A DNA stretch of 64,000 bases. Origin: Aaosphaeria pasadenensis. Taxonomy: Eukaryota > Ascomycota > Dothideomycetes > Pleosporales. How positions within the stretch are numbered: the stretch's first letter is position 1; every line of letters starts with the position of its first letter. Shown here piece after piece: positions 10,243 to 21,455 of the stretch. Made by a program: the position numbers and the translations under genes. The stretch spans positions 186,001-250,000 of the forward strand of contig JAKLMB010000001.1 in assembly GCA_022813625.1 (NCBI GenBank). The letters run 5' to 3'. A model generated the notes under the pieces. It worked only from the letters and a program-made list of their open reading frames with translations, was not told where the DNA came from and ran no database searches.

Positions 10243-10869
10243 ATGCGTCTCTCCACCACTGCCGTTCTCGCCGCGCTCTGCTCAGCGGCTTTAGCTCAAA
10301 ACCTCCTCGACCAGCTGCCAAAATGCGCTGTAAGTTCTCCGCCATAGGCATCTTCGTAGACGCACAAGCTCAGATAGTGTACAAAACAGCGAGACTGCTT
10401 TGGTAACAGCTTCGGTAACTGCGCGCCCCTCGATATTCCTTGCATCTGCGGGAACCAAACACGCATTGCAGCGCTCTCCTGCTGCGTCTCACAAACGTGC
10501 GAGGACAAGGACGAAGAGAGTACGTTTTTCATTCTCGCGCCCACCTTCAACTTCGAAGGCGGAGAACAATACTGATTTCTGGTGCTACTAGACACAATCA
10601 AGTTCGCTAGGGACATCTGCTCAGCGAACGGCATCACCGTGCCTACCCAAGCATCTTGCGCCGCCTCTCAGACTGGAGCTCCGTCCACGGCACCACCGAG
10701 TTCTGCCGCTACCAGCGGCGCGAGTACTGCAGCGAGCTCTGGAGCGCCCCAAAGCTCCGCTGCGACGGCTGCCACCCAGAGTCCCGGCGCTGCTCCCACA
10801 CCATTGGTAGCTAAAGGTATTGGTATGGGATTGGTCGCGGTTGCTGGTGGTCTGCTCGCTGCTTTGTAG
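10243..10869 (+). CDS. CFEM-domain secreted, probably GPI-anchored protein
   Basis: Three exons (10243-10329, 10390-10519, 10592-10869) give 164 residues. Residues 1-18 form a signal peptide ending in ALA. The CFEM domain spans about 20-90, with LPKCARDC, then CAPLDIPCIC (the Asp typical of haem-binding CFEM domains), SCCVSQTC and later DIC and SC. I count ten cysteines, against the usual eight. A Ser/Thr/Ala-rich spacer follows (about 95-145), and the C-terminus is a hydrophobic tail (GIGMGLVAVAGGLLAAL) that fits a GPI-anchor signal. CFEM proteins sit on the fungal cell surface and act in haem/iron capture, adhesion or host interaction. Which of these applies here cannot be read from sequence. 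Both introns have good donors (GTAAGT, GTACGT), and both junctions keep the cysteine pattern. Confidence 0.92.
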
Positions 10870-11461
10870 GGTGGCATAATTGGAGACGCTGCTGCAATGG
10901 AACTTGATGGAGTTGGTGTTGCTTAATTGTACTGCAACAACTGGAATGTATGGGTTTTCGGATTTGCGTAACAGCGGAGCCTAGGTAATTGGACATATCA
11001 TGGGATTTAATTGATGCCATAATCATTTCGCAGTAACTATGCATAGCTGCCATGGTCGCGTGCCTGATGTTTGAGCGGAGGAATGGGTACCTGGAGAATG
11101 GCTCTAGTGAGGAGAAACAACCTCTCTCACTACTTCGTAAAACCAAGAAACAATAAACCGAACGAATGAATTGAAGCTGGTTGCAAATCGTGCATGTCGC
11201 TTGCTGAAGGAAAAAGAATGGGTCATGGTATCTAATATGCAATGAGCTTTGCTAAGCGCACGGGGCGGCTGGTACTCTCATCTTCCTCGTACACACATCC
11301 CACTCTGCCTTGCTTGCCTGGTATCTCCGCCAAACAATACGCCCGCCGCCGCCTCCTCCCTCTTCTAACCTCCGCAAGTACACACCAATGGAACGCTGAA
11401 CGATGAACGAAACTCCCTCGAGAATATAGCTGGATCTGACCATTCCCACACTCATTCCGCC
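10870..11461. other. Intergenic between CFEM gene and recyclin-1 gene
   Basis: About 590 bases holding the 3' flank of the CFEM gene and the promoter of the recyclin-1 gene. No gene, RNA or repeat is recognisable. Confidence 0.6.
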
Positions 11462-14312
11462 ATGGTCGTCAATCAATCCAATTTCAAGCGGGCAATGCCC
11501 GCAGCGTCGCCGGCGGCGCCGCTGGCCTCTCTGCGCAGCGCGAAGCTCGTGGACGAGAAGGCCATATTGCCAGCGGGTATGTAGCCCTGCAAATGCTCTG
11601 TAAATATTACACTGGGGAATCCTGACGTATCATGTAGAGCTCATCGCGACCATTCTCGATTACCTCCCCGTCCCAGACATGTTCAGATTCGCACGCACGT
11701 CGAAACGCATGCAAGAGATGGTGTATGACGATACGCGATGGATACAGAGGCTGAAGGCCATGGGCTGTTGGAACGACCAGGAGGCTCGACAGCGGTTCGA
11801 CGAAGCTATGAGGCGGAAGGTGGAGGCCCAGCGTTTGAAGGAGGCGGAGGACGCAAAGAAAACGGGTGTGGGTGTCAATGGCGCCGAAGGCGAGCGGAGC
11901 GTAAGCACGACATTGTTCGATGCAGGATTCGAGGAGGAGATGCAGAGGAAGTCTGTCGACCGGAAGGTTAGGCCCCGAGCCTCCACGCTGGATAAGGGCT
12001 TCGATGATATGACGCTGAGCTCACCGTCAAGTGCTGCTGCGGGCACAAGACCCTTCAGTCTGGATCCGAATTTGGCGTTGAAGGTGCTTTCGCGGGTACG
12101 ATCCATCCGGGGGATGGCAAGGCAGGAGTATGGGAGAATATATGGAGCGCTGGCGCCGTATTACCTTGATTTGGCGAGGTCTAGGAGCCATGCCGATCCA
12201 GTTCTGTTTCGAACGTATCGAGATCCAGAGCAGCAAGCTCACATGCTGTCACAGCTGAAGACCTTTGCCAAGAGCGATTTTGCACAGGGCTGGAGCCAGA
12301 GAGAGGAGAAACTAGACACGATGATCGGAGTGTTTGAAAACGCAGTATTGCGGGAATTCGAACAGGGATATGAACAAAAGGATTACGACGGCAAGATGAA
12401 GAGATATGCTCATGTTCTTGTGAGCCTGAATGGCGGCTCCGCTGGAATTGATTTCTACATTCACAACCACCACTTGATGACGGACAAGGAAAAGCTTGGA
12501 AACCCTGCTGACTGTCTGCGACAAGCTGGCTCAAGCGGCATCACTCTCACTCCCTCTCATGAATACTTTCGAGGTCTTGCAATTGCGCTAAACGAGGAGG
12601 CCGCCATCATTGACCGTGTTTTTCCATCGACCGTGGACGTCCTACTCCCCTTCCTTGAACGAGTAGGCGAGGATATCATCTCCGAGTACATCACATTATT
12701 ATTTGATGAGGCACACGATGCAAACCTAGAAGCATATCTTAAAGCCGTTTCGGGGGTGTATGAGCAAGCTCTTCAGCTAGCCGTTTCCCTTCACTCTACG
12801 AAAGGTTCGAAGGCCAACTTCAAAGATGAGGCAATGCGAATTATATCGCAATGTTTCGAGCCGCATATCGACCTGTATCTCCAGGAAGAACTAGACTTCT
12901 TCAAGAACAAATCGGCGGCAGAGGTTGATGCGTGGGAGAAACGTTTGACCGAAGCAGAACAATCGCAGGAGACGTTTTACATGTCCAACATCAACCGCCA
13001 AGCGGCAAAACGTGACTTCCTCACTTCTTTCAAGAAAGTTGTGATGATGCCAGTCAACGTGCTGCCCACGATAGGCGGATCTAGCTCAAGTAAGCCTACG
13101 ACCAGCGCGCCTGCTATAAGTGGCGATAACTTGGCTGTGACACCAAGATCTGGCACTCCAGTACCTGGTGATGGATCAGTCTCTCCTAGACTTCCAGAGG
13201 CTCCAACTAGTGAATTGGCTGCCAAAGCGGCCATCATGAACTCGCGATTAGAAGGGATCCGTTCTCTCTTCAGTATTGAGGTCGCTCTTAACTTGATTCA
13301 TACCGCCAAGTCTAGCCTTGAGCGCGCCGCGAAGTTCGTGAGACTGGGGGATCAGTCCGGCGAGGAGTCGAAAGAGCAATGTGAAAACATATTCATCAGT
13401 CTATTGCAGATTCTCGGAGGCCGACATATCAAACCAGGCTTTGACAAGGCGGTCAACCACCTGGCTGAGTACAAACCCCGAGAGGTAGCCGATCATAGCC
13501 AACAGGGTGTTGCGCCTCTGGTGGCCTTTCTTGAACTCGTGAATGTTGGTGATCTGATCCAGCAGATGGTGGAGGTGTTCTACCTGCAAGAACTGGTTGC
13601 TGCAAGTCTTACTGACCGGGACGACTTTCTCAGCCCCGCTTGCAAGGAGAAGAAGCGATTTGAGCAGATGCTCGATGAGCGAGTCGCGGCAGGACTGAAC
13701 AAGGGCATAGATGTGCTCATGGATGAGGTCGAGTACTTATGTGGCGCCACCCAGGCTCCCACAGACTTCAACCCGATCGGAGGGGCGATAGATATTGGAC
13801 CCAGTCAGACGGCTAAGAAGATTGTGGATATGGTCGCTTCTCATACCAGTATGTTGGTTGGAAGCACGGACAAAAACGTGCTAGACGTTTTCAATCAAGA
13901 GGTCGGAGTGCGATTGTTTACTGCACTCTGCAAGCACCTGAAACGACAAAGAATCAGCGTTGATGGTGCTATCATGCTAATCAGGTAAGCCAGCCTTGAT
14001 CAATTCATTGTCTTCTGTTGCATGCTAATCTCTCCAACCAGTGACATGAACGCGTACAATGCGTACATACAGTCGCTGCGGAACAAGTCGTTGTCGCAGT
14101 ACTTTGCTGCGCTGAGGGAGCTGTCACAGATCTATTTGATTGATCCGAACCATGCAAAGGAGATTGCAACGATCATTGCAGACTCGGATCGGTACCATGG
14201 CATCTTCAGGGCGGAAGAGGTGTACGAGTATGCGGAGCGCAGGGCTGATTGGTATCAGATCAAGTCAGCTGTTGAGAAGCAGATGTATGGAGTTGGCTGC
14301 GTCATGATGTAG
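11462..14312 (+). CDS. RCY1: Recyclin-1: F-box and Sec10-like protein of endocytic recycling
   Basis: Three exons (11462-11576, 11638-13984, 14042-14312) give 910 residues. The first join restores an F-box at about residues 37-75, beginning with LPAELIATILDYLPV. The rest resembles the Sec10-like helical region of recyclin-1: long, charged and helical, with a low-complexity Ser/Pro insert near residues 520-560. Yeast Rcy1 and fission yeast Pof6 bind Skp1 through the F-box. They work in endosome-to-Golgi/plasma-membrane recycling and septation rather than as classical SCF substrate receptors. The reading frame is intact and the length (about 900) is usual for filamentous fungi. The ATG at 11462 is chosen because it opens exon 1 in phase with the F-box. 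The last exon encodes the conserved C-terminal helical bundle. Assignment is confident; true exocyst Sec10 is less likely because that protein has no F-box. Confidence 0.9.
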
Positions 14313-15172
14313 ATGAATGTGTAACGAAACATAACGATACTATACTGCCCCGTACGTAGAGAGTGTATAAACTATAGATCTACAAACCACTGCCACTGCC
14401 ATTCCTATAGGTTAAACTCATGCATCAACGTATGTGATTGGGAATTTGCCCTTTGTACACACTGTACTCGGTACCTAGGTACAGTATTATGGATTTCCCC
14501 GGATCGTCCACCCACCACCCAGCCAGGTTGCAGCCCAGCCCAGCCACCCCAAAAATCCATAGAAAGGGCTAGACTGGAGGGAACCGAGCTAATCCCGGCT
14601 TGTTCCTGGTTGGTCCTGGTTGGTCCGCCGCAGCGTCACCTCCGGGCGTCGTCCCATCCACCTTAAGCCGACCTACTAACCTACTGTGTACCTAGTTAAC
14701 CTAACCTCTCTGCTCTCTCTACTCTACTACTCTACTACTCTCTCTCTCTTCCTTAACAAACCATCCCATTACCATCCGTCACTTTATCCATTACAACCAA
14801 CCTACATAAACAGCTTCCACCACCCCCACCTCTGTCGCATTTCTTGCGCATTCCCGCAATCATCGCAATTCTGTTTGGATCTTCAACTGTCAAGCAATCC
14901 GCTCGCTTGAGTCTTGTACCTTACAAAGAGCCCTGCCTGCCCCCACTAGAAGAACTACCGTTTTGAGACACCATCTGATCACTGTTCGCTGGCGCCCGCT
15001 GGCGCTCTTCCAAGTTCATCACAACTTCACACAAGGCGCTTCCGCCGCAACGCGACCTCCAGCCTATTCCGCTATCTCCATAATTTCCATCTTCCGCTAC
15101 TTTTGAGGAAATCACTTTGGTGATCAACAAACAGCTTTATCCTCACAGCGGAGCTCAAAGGTTTCACCCGAC
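14313..15172. other. Intergenic; promoter and CT-rich leader of the SWIB gene
   Basis: About 860 bases. Near 14470 lies a palindromic GGTACCTAGGTAC element. From about 14700 to 14760 there is a CT-rich tract (repeated TCTACTAC and CTCTCT), typical of fungal promoters just upstream of a transcription start. No coding sequence is supported. Confidence 0.6.
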
Positions 15173-16253
15173 ATGGCTCGTGAGTATACCCATCTCAGAA
15201 CAATCTTGCATTCGAGCTTCGCTGACAGCCTGGTCATAAAGCTCTCCCTCAGGAAGTCGAGGCATCGTATGCCGCCATCATTGACAGCATCCTCGCCGCG
15301 AGCGATCTGACCACCATATCCGCCAAGCGCGTCCGCAAGGGTCTCCAGGAACGGGTTGACTATGATATATCGCACCAAAAGGTACGGTTCTAGCGCTTCG
15401 GAAATGTCCAAGGTTAAATGCGCACGCAATGCTGACTTTGTGCGCTACTACAGGATGCAGTCAACGCGCTCATCATGACGCGCTTCGACAAGGTCAATTT
15501 CGAGCGCAACGGCGGAGCGAATCCCGCGGAACCAGTCCCCACGGTTGAGACCAATGGTGCCGCAGAGTCTAATGGCTCGGTCTCGAAGAAGCGCACACCC
15601 GACGACGACTCACAGCTGGACGAGCGGCAACAATCCCCGCCGAAGAAGAAGCAAAAGCAAGCCAAGTCGGCGGAGGATGAGGATGCCAAGTATGCAGCCA
15701 AATTGCAGGCGGAGTTCAACGCCGCGTCGCGGGCTAGATCTACACGCGGTGGGAACACGAAGAAGAAGGCACCTGTAGTCAAGAAGAAAGGCGAGAAGAA
15801 AAAGAAGAAGAGTGCGAACAAGGTCAAGGATGAAGACGATAGTGACATCGATTCCGGCAGCGGCGCGGAGAAGAAAGAGGTTAAGCGGACAGGAGGATTC
15901 CATGTACGTCTGAACCAATCCATAAGCAACGACTTGTATGCTGACTCCTACACAGAAAGCAATGGTTTTGTCACCGCCATTGTCAGAACTCCTCGGCGAA
16001 ACAGTGGTATGTCAATTGGGCAATTCTGCTATATCACCAAACCTTTTATACTGACTTTTTTCTGCAGCTATCAAGACCACAGACCGTGAAGAAGATTTGG
16101 GAGTATGTCAAGGCACGAGACCTCCAAGATCCTAATGACAAGCGCCAAATCCGCTGCGATGATGCCATGCGAGCCGTCTTCAAACAGGATCGCGTTCACA
16201 TGTTCACCATGAACAAGATCCTAAACCAGAATCTGTATGCACAGGACGAATAG
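15173..16253 (+). CDS. DEK_C and SWIB/MDM2 domain protein, UAF30-like
   Basis: Five exons (15173-15179, 15242-15381, 15454-15903, 15956-16006, 16068-16253) give 277 residues. Exon 1 is only 7 nt. Exon 2 must begin after the AAG at 15239-15241, because the nearby CAG would break the frame. Residues 8-65 match a DEK C-terminal-like helical domain. Residues 70-195 are a lysine-rich disordered linker with nuclear-localisation-type basic runs. Residues 200-277 are a SWIB/MDM2 domain (LSPPLSELLG, then RPQTVKKIWEY, ending with the MFTMNKILNQNL helix). This architecture is that of yeast Tri1/Uaf30 and fission yeast Spp27, the UAF subunit for RNA polymerase I transcription. Whether this copy acts in UAF or as a general chromatin protein is not decidable here. 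Confidence 0.88.
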
Positions 16254-17631
16254 GCGACCCTTACGGCAGCATATTGCAGATTTCCGCATCACTTCGACCT
16301 AACACCAACACCATTGACGATTTCCCAAATATTTTATTGCATCAACTCATTTACAAAAGGGCGGAGGAGTTCTCATATGATTGGATTTTTGCATTTCCCT
16401 CCCATTTATCTCCTCCATGTCTACTGCGGCTAAACATGGATCTATGGCTCGCTGTCGACCCAAATATCACGGCTTCCCTCCCAGGTTGCTTATCAGGGTG
16501 TCTCGTCACTATCTCCCACCCATGTCCTCGACTTCTGCCTCTCTGTACCACCCTCTCCTCATTCCTTATATCTCTAGCATGGCGATTCTAGGAGTTTCTG
16601 TTTTCCCACCCATATTTCTTGGCTCTCTTCTTACTATTTTCGTCCATACTACGAATCTGTCCGTAGAAACCTCAATTCCGTCTTCTCCACTCCGCAGAAC
16701 GGCGAATTGGGAGGAAATGTTAATGTTTGGACCTTTTTCTTTTCTCATGATCCGCGGCGCTCTCCTTTGGGCTGGATCATGTTATTTTGGGTTTTTCCTC
16801 GGTTTGGCTAGGTATTCATTCATATTTTCCACGGGGACGCTGGAGGTGAATAAGGCGGCGGAATTAAAGAGAGAGAGAAGAGGCACCAAATCAGACAACA
16901 ACATGGGAAGCACAAGGCAATCAATCCCTGCTGTCTCGTTCCCGGGCGCCGCGCATCTCTACGAAAGGAAAGAGTAGAAACAGGGCACAGTCGGCCAACG
17001 ACTTGATTCTCTAACCAAAAGAATGCGCGCCGACGATATTTACAATCAAGTAGTAAGAAAACTCAACAATATATACCCTACATATAAAGGCTTGATTCTC
17101 CTTTGCTTTTGTGCCTGTCGTCATGTGAGATCGTGATGTGTGTGTGGGGTGAAGGATTGTTTTCTTTCTTTTATGGGGTTGCTGAGACTGCCGACGGCGG
17201 GATCTTGCTCTGCGGGCAAGGCGTGCAAAGCTTTTGCTATGAAGATTCAAAGAGATTGGAGTTGTTCCAGTGTGCGGGTAAACAAATATAGGATGCGCTT
17301 CATAGGGCTATGTCTATTGATGGAATGTCTTGTCCATTAAATTTCTCAATGTCACATGTAGGCATTTGCACGATTTGATGATTTTAATTCTTCTTTGATT
17401 ATGAAGTACAGACGACAAATCTGTCAACTCTGCAAGTGTACAATACCCATGGGCATGGATGCCACGTGGGGGAAACAAACATGCCACTCGATGAAACGAG
17501 GTATCAGATATTCCAAACCCATTACACTTTGAATGAAAGTAAACAAAATAACTCCTTTTACCGTATGAAAACTGTATGTTGAGGGGGAATAATGATTGTA
17601 ATGACGACCGCTCTTTTTCCGCTTCTCTTGA
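16254..17631. other. Intergenic between convergent genes; no supported gene
   Basis: About 1.4 kb between the SWIB gene and the securin-like gene, which converge. A plus-strand frame covers 16381-16977 but opens at TTG; its first ATG is near 16417. It has scattered hydrophobic patches without a recognisable family. I regard it as chance or untranslated sequence. Confidence 0.5.
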
Positions 17632-19073
17632 TTATAGCCCTGCTGGTAGCTGCAGTTGGAAGTCGTCCAACTCGTCGTCGAATGCACCTCCCTCAACCTG
17701 GGCGTTGAAGCTGTTCATCCATGCTTCGTCCTCGGAGTCGTTGTCGCACTGCAGAAGCATGAGGCGCATCTCATTTTCGACATCTTCAGCCGTGCGGTAT
17801 GGCTGCTCCTCGACCTGGCTGTTCACCAACGTAGCCTGAGTGGAGGTGGAGCTAGAGCGAGAGAAAGGGCCCCTTGGTCTGCCAGCGGCTGAACCTGCGT
17901 TTGTACTGCGCGTGGATGACGCGGTGGTGGGTCGATGCGAGGTTGCAGTGCGCGACGGAGGTCGTGTAACGTTGGAGAGGGGCTTTCGAGCCGTGTTGCT
18001 GGCACCTGCTGCGCGGCCCTGTGCATAACCAATCGTGCTCCTTGAGGCTGCTGCAGCCGTAGCATTGCGTGCAGTGGACGCGCTGATGGCTGGCTTGGCG
18101 GTTCTTCTACTAGGCAGGAAGGTAGTTGGTCCGCGCGACTTCGCAGCAGCAGTGGGGGCGGCGAAGCGTGGCTTAGAAACTGGGGAAAGTGCAGCAGCAG
18201 CAGATCTCGCCTTGATCGTCGACGGCGCCGTCGCTCTCATTTTGGGAAGCTCTGCCTTTGGGGCTGCCTTCTTTGGTGACTCGATTCCAAGATATCTCCT
18301 AGTTTCAGCGTCGTCCTTGGCTGTCATTTCCTCAAAGAGTTTATCGAACTCATCGCTCGCTTTCTTCTGCTCCTTGACGAGGTCTTCATCGACCTCGCAT
18401 TGGCTATCCCCCGGTACATCCTCATAGCAGCTGTTGGCGATCCGCACCTTGCGTGTACCTTTCTTTCCGGTGAGCCGAGGAAAGTCCCAATCGATCGGTG
18501 GCATATCGTCGTCGAAGGTCTCTGGAAGGGGGATCTCTTTGGGTGGCATATACTCGACCTCAGGTACATCATCCTGCTCTTCAGGCTTCGCCTGTTCTTG
18601 GAGAACCTTGACTTTCGGACGATGGAGACGTGGACTGATCCTCTGAGTCTTTCCGGATGCTGAGAGCGGAGCGGGTGTCTTGAAAGCTTGACCTTTGGCA
18701 TTGGTGGTCTTCATGCCCAAGGGAGCTCGATTGCGAGGCCCTGCATGTTATATATTAGTGGATGTTTTTGCTCCCTCGTAGCGTTGGGCGTACCAGCAGG
18801 AGTAACGAAGGCATTGTTGTCCAATTTTCCGCCTTTAGAAGTCGTCTTCAATATATTTTCATTTCCCTTCCCTCTGGTCTGAAAGATCGATTTTCCAGCC
18901 TTAAAGGTGGCATTCTCGTCATTGAGTGGAACTTTAAAGGGCGTCTTGGGAGCTTTGTGTCCAGGTGTTTTGGAGTGGAATCCCTTCATGCCGGCATTGA
19001 GCGCCTTTCCGGCAGGTCCAGCCTGAAGATTGCGCACCACATTCTCCTGGTCGTTTGCTGCGAGTGTTGCCAT
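17632..19073 (-). CDS. Probable securin (separase inhibitor, Cut2/Pds1-like)
   Basis: Two exons (19073-18794 and 18740-17632) give 462 residues. The protein is basic at the N-terminus with PGHKAPKTPFKVPLNDEN-type repeats. It is Ala/Ser/Thr-rich and disordered in the middle, and it ends acidic (DDELDDFQLQLPAGL). The telling element is VPEVEYMPP at residues 153-160. It fits the separase recognition pattern (acidic-x-E-x-x-R) with proline in place of the cleaved arginine, which is how fungal securins act as pseudosubstrates. An RRYL string could serve as a destruction box; I see no KEN box. Securins diverge so fast that similarity searches often miss them, so the call rests on this motif, the overall charge layout and length. 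It is divergent from tropomyosin across about 300 bases. An alternative is another disordered cell-cycle protein. Confidence 0.6.
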
Positions 19074-19374
19074 AACGGTTGTTACATTTGGTGCTGTGAT
19101 TGATGATGCGTACTATGGTCGTCGGATCGTTTGTTTACCCGTTGCTATGCGGATCGACGCGGAGGCCGGAGTTTCAGTTTTGCCTACAGGCTTGGCATAG
19201 ACAGGGGCCGCGACCGCCGCATTAGATCTATCTGGTATCAGGCTTCTGACAACAGAACATCAGCATTTCGCAGACACGTACGCCGCCTAATACCTTAAGA
19301 AGTACCACCTCCAAACTTCAGCTTACTTCCTAAGAGCAACAAACTACCTCGTCAACCCCAACCTATCAATCATT
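19074..19374. promoter_or_regulatory. Shared promoter of the securin-like and tropomyosin genes
   Basis: A 301-base divergent intergenic region. It contains TTGTTTAC at 19131-19138, which read on the minus strand gives GTAAACAA, a forkhead-type site. It also contains an ACGCG core (19157-19161) like an MluI cell-cycle box. Both sites lie within 90 bases of the securin-like ATG, matching the expected periodic expression of securin. Function is inferred from consensus only. Confidence 0.4.
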
Positions 19375-20083
19375 ATGGATCAGATCAAGAACGTAAGGAG
19401 TCCTACCTACCCCGCCGTGGTCCCTGATTCCGGCAAATATCTTGTGTTTGGGCGATGCCCCCAGAACACAGCGAAAACGCCACGTTTTTATACCTTTGAG
19501 TGCTCAAGCTGACTTGGATTGGTTTCGTAGAAAATGGCTGCCCTCAGGGCCGAGGCCGATGAGTCTGCCGCCCGTGCCGATGAGTTCAAGGCCAAGGTCA
19601 AGACATTGGAGACCGAGAACACACAGAAGGAGCAGGAGATCACTTCCCTGTCACACAGGAACCAAGTCCTCGAGGCTGAGGTCGAGAAGTTGGAAGGGTC
19701 AGTCAAGACCTACAAGGATGAAGCTGGTGCCGGTGCTCAGGCAGGCACTCAAGCCGAGAGCCTTCAACGCAAGATTCAGGTGCTTGAGGAAGAGGCTGAG
19801 GAGTCTGATAGGACTATTCGCGAGTTGAACGAGAAGTAAGTTTGATCAGCCATTACTCATTTTATCGAAGGGCGAGGGGCTGTGAGAATGCTGGGATCCA
19901 GGCTCACGTTCTAAATCTAGGCTCCGCCAAACCGATGTCAAGTCCGGCCACTACGAGCGCAAAGTCCAGGCCCTCGAGCAGGCCCGCGACCAATGGGAAT
20001 CCAAATACGAGGAGGTCGTCAAGAAGTACGACGACAGCCAGAAGCAGCTCCAGGAGCTTCTCGGTGAGCTTGGTAACATCTGA
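19375..20083 (+). CDS. Tropomyosin
   Basis: Three exons (19375-19392, 19531-19835, 19921-20083) give 161 residues, the length of fission yeast Cdc8. The first exon encodes only MDQIKN. The whole protein is an uninterrupted coiled coil with heptad hydrophobics and alternating charge, beginning MDQIKNKMAALRAEADES and ending LLGELGNI, close to the fungal tropomyosin ends used for head-to-tail polymerisation. It coats formin-nucleated actin cables and the cytokinetic ring, supporting myosin-V transport and polarised growth. The intron joins are in phase and restore the heptad. The gene shares its promoter with the securin-like gene and converges on the Nol12 gene. Assignment is secure. Confidence 0.95.
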
Positions 20084-20506
20084 TCATCGAGTGTCTGTCT
20101 TATTTCCGGGCCCGGAACGACCTGGTTAAGGAGCAGCAGGGTAGAGCAGAGCATCGGATAGTGATTTCTCGGCATGGAATGGACCATTTCCTTGCGCTGG
20201 CTGAGCTTTGCAAGTGCTTGAAAATGGTGGCAGGGCGGTGTGGACACGGTTAATTTGTACGCTTTAGATTCTCTCAAAGCGTGACAATAGAATGTTGGCA
20301 GTTTTCCCCTCACTGGTAGCACGTCCTGGCGATATGCTTTCACCTTCAATATGGCGAAGTACGTTGGAGCACTACCTAGTCACTTTATATCATGCTCCAT
20401 AGCGTGTATTTGTGCCTTCACACATAATAAGATTGAAATTCCCCCTTTATCCTCAACCACCTGGTCGACCCAGACCCTTACATTGGCTAAAACATGGGTA
20501 TAAAAC
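20084..20506. other. Intergenic between convergent tropomyosin and Nol12 genes
   Basis: About 420 bases of 3' flanking sequence for both genes. No other feature seen. Confidence 0.6.
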
Positions 20507-21455
20507 TTATTTCGCCTTCCTTGCCTGCGCTTGCGCCCGCTTCTTAGAACCTTGTTTCATCCGTGTTACCTGTGGGTTGAATTGTAAGCTTGTGAACTTT
20601 TGGATGTAGGAATGGCTGGTGGTGTTCGCCGTTCTTCATGAGATATAATTCATGAGAAGTGGCGGAGCTATTGCAGGCTGTCTTTGCCAACAAAAGCTTC
20701 GCGAACATTTCGGGAGGCAATCTGAAATCCAGTGATTCTGTGCATATACGTACTTTTCTTTCTGCCTTCGACTCGTACCTAAACTTCTTCTTTTTCTTCT
20801 TCGGCCTATCCGCATTTGGGTTCTCTTTCGTCCATGGTTTCTTCTTCTTTTCACCACTGCTCGCTTCTGTATCCTTCTCATTCACCTGGACAACCTCCTG
20901 CTCATCCGATGATTCGTCGTCCCCAACCTTCTCGAATCCGTCCTTTGAGATCCCCACACTTTCAATTGTAACAGTCGTATACTTGTCTTCATCGATATAC
21001 TCGTCTTCGCGATTGATCGGTTCTGGCGCTACGTCTTCGAATCCAGCAAATTCTTCGTCGCTATCGTTCCCATCGGCATCATCGTCAACGTCGCCAATGG
21101 CGCCTCTCAATTGGGCATTGACTTGTTCAACATGCTCCTCGCGTTGCTCTTTTCGTTGTTGTCGTAGCTGTATAGAACGGATGTATCAGCAATTGATCGA
21201 CGCGCAGGCTGGTGATGTTGCAGAGCAGCCTCCATAACCGACGTGATAGCAGCAAAATGGGAGGCATACCTCTCTCCGAAACTTCAGCTTCTCTTCTTTC
21301 TCCTTCTTAGCAGCTTCTTCTTGAGCATGCTTTATCCGTGCCTGCTTGCGCTTGTGAAAGCCTGTCAGGTATTCTTCGCGCGCGGCATAATCGAACGTGA
21401 TCTCTTCGGGAGCAGGCTCTCTAGCGAATTTGCGTTTCTTCGAAGGTGGAGGCAT
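20507..21455 (-). CDS. RRP17: Nol12 / Rrp17 family ribosome biogenesis protein
   Basis: Three exons (21455-21270, 21167-20754, 20569-20507) give 220 residues. It begins MPPPSKKRKF, followed by EEITFDYAAREEYLTGFHKRK and a long Lys/Glu/Arg helix with KEQREEHVEQVNAQL. Both are hallmarks of the Nol12 family. An acidic middle follows. The C-terminus is KKKKFRYESKAERK, and the last exon adds VTRMKQGSKKRAQAQARKAK, the usual family ending. Yeast Rrp17 is a nucleolar 5'-3' exonuclease required for 5' end maturation of 5.8S and 25S rRNA. Intron 2 is 184 nt, long for this genome, and stays open for about 70 codons if read through. The start at 21455 is preferred over upstream Met codons because it opens the conserved N-terminus. 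Confidence 0.9.

Noticed and set aside
16381..16977. 198-codon plus-strand frame with hydrophobic patches
   Set aside because: It opens at TTG, has no family resemblance and lies in the 3' region between convergent genes.
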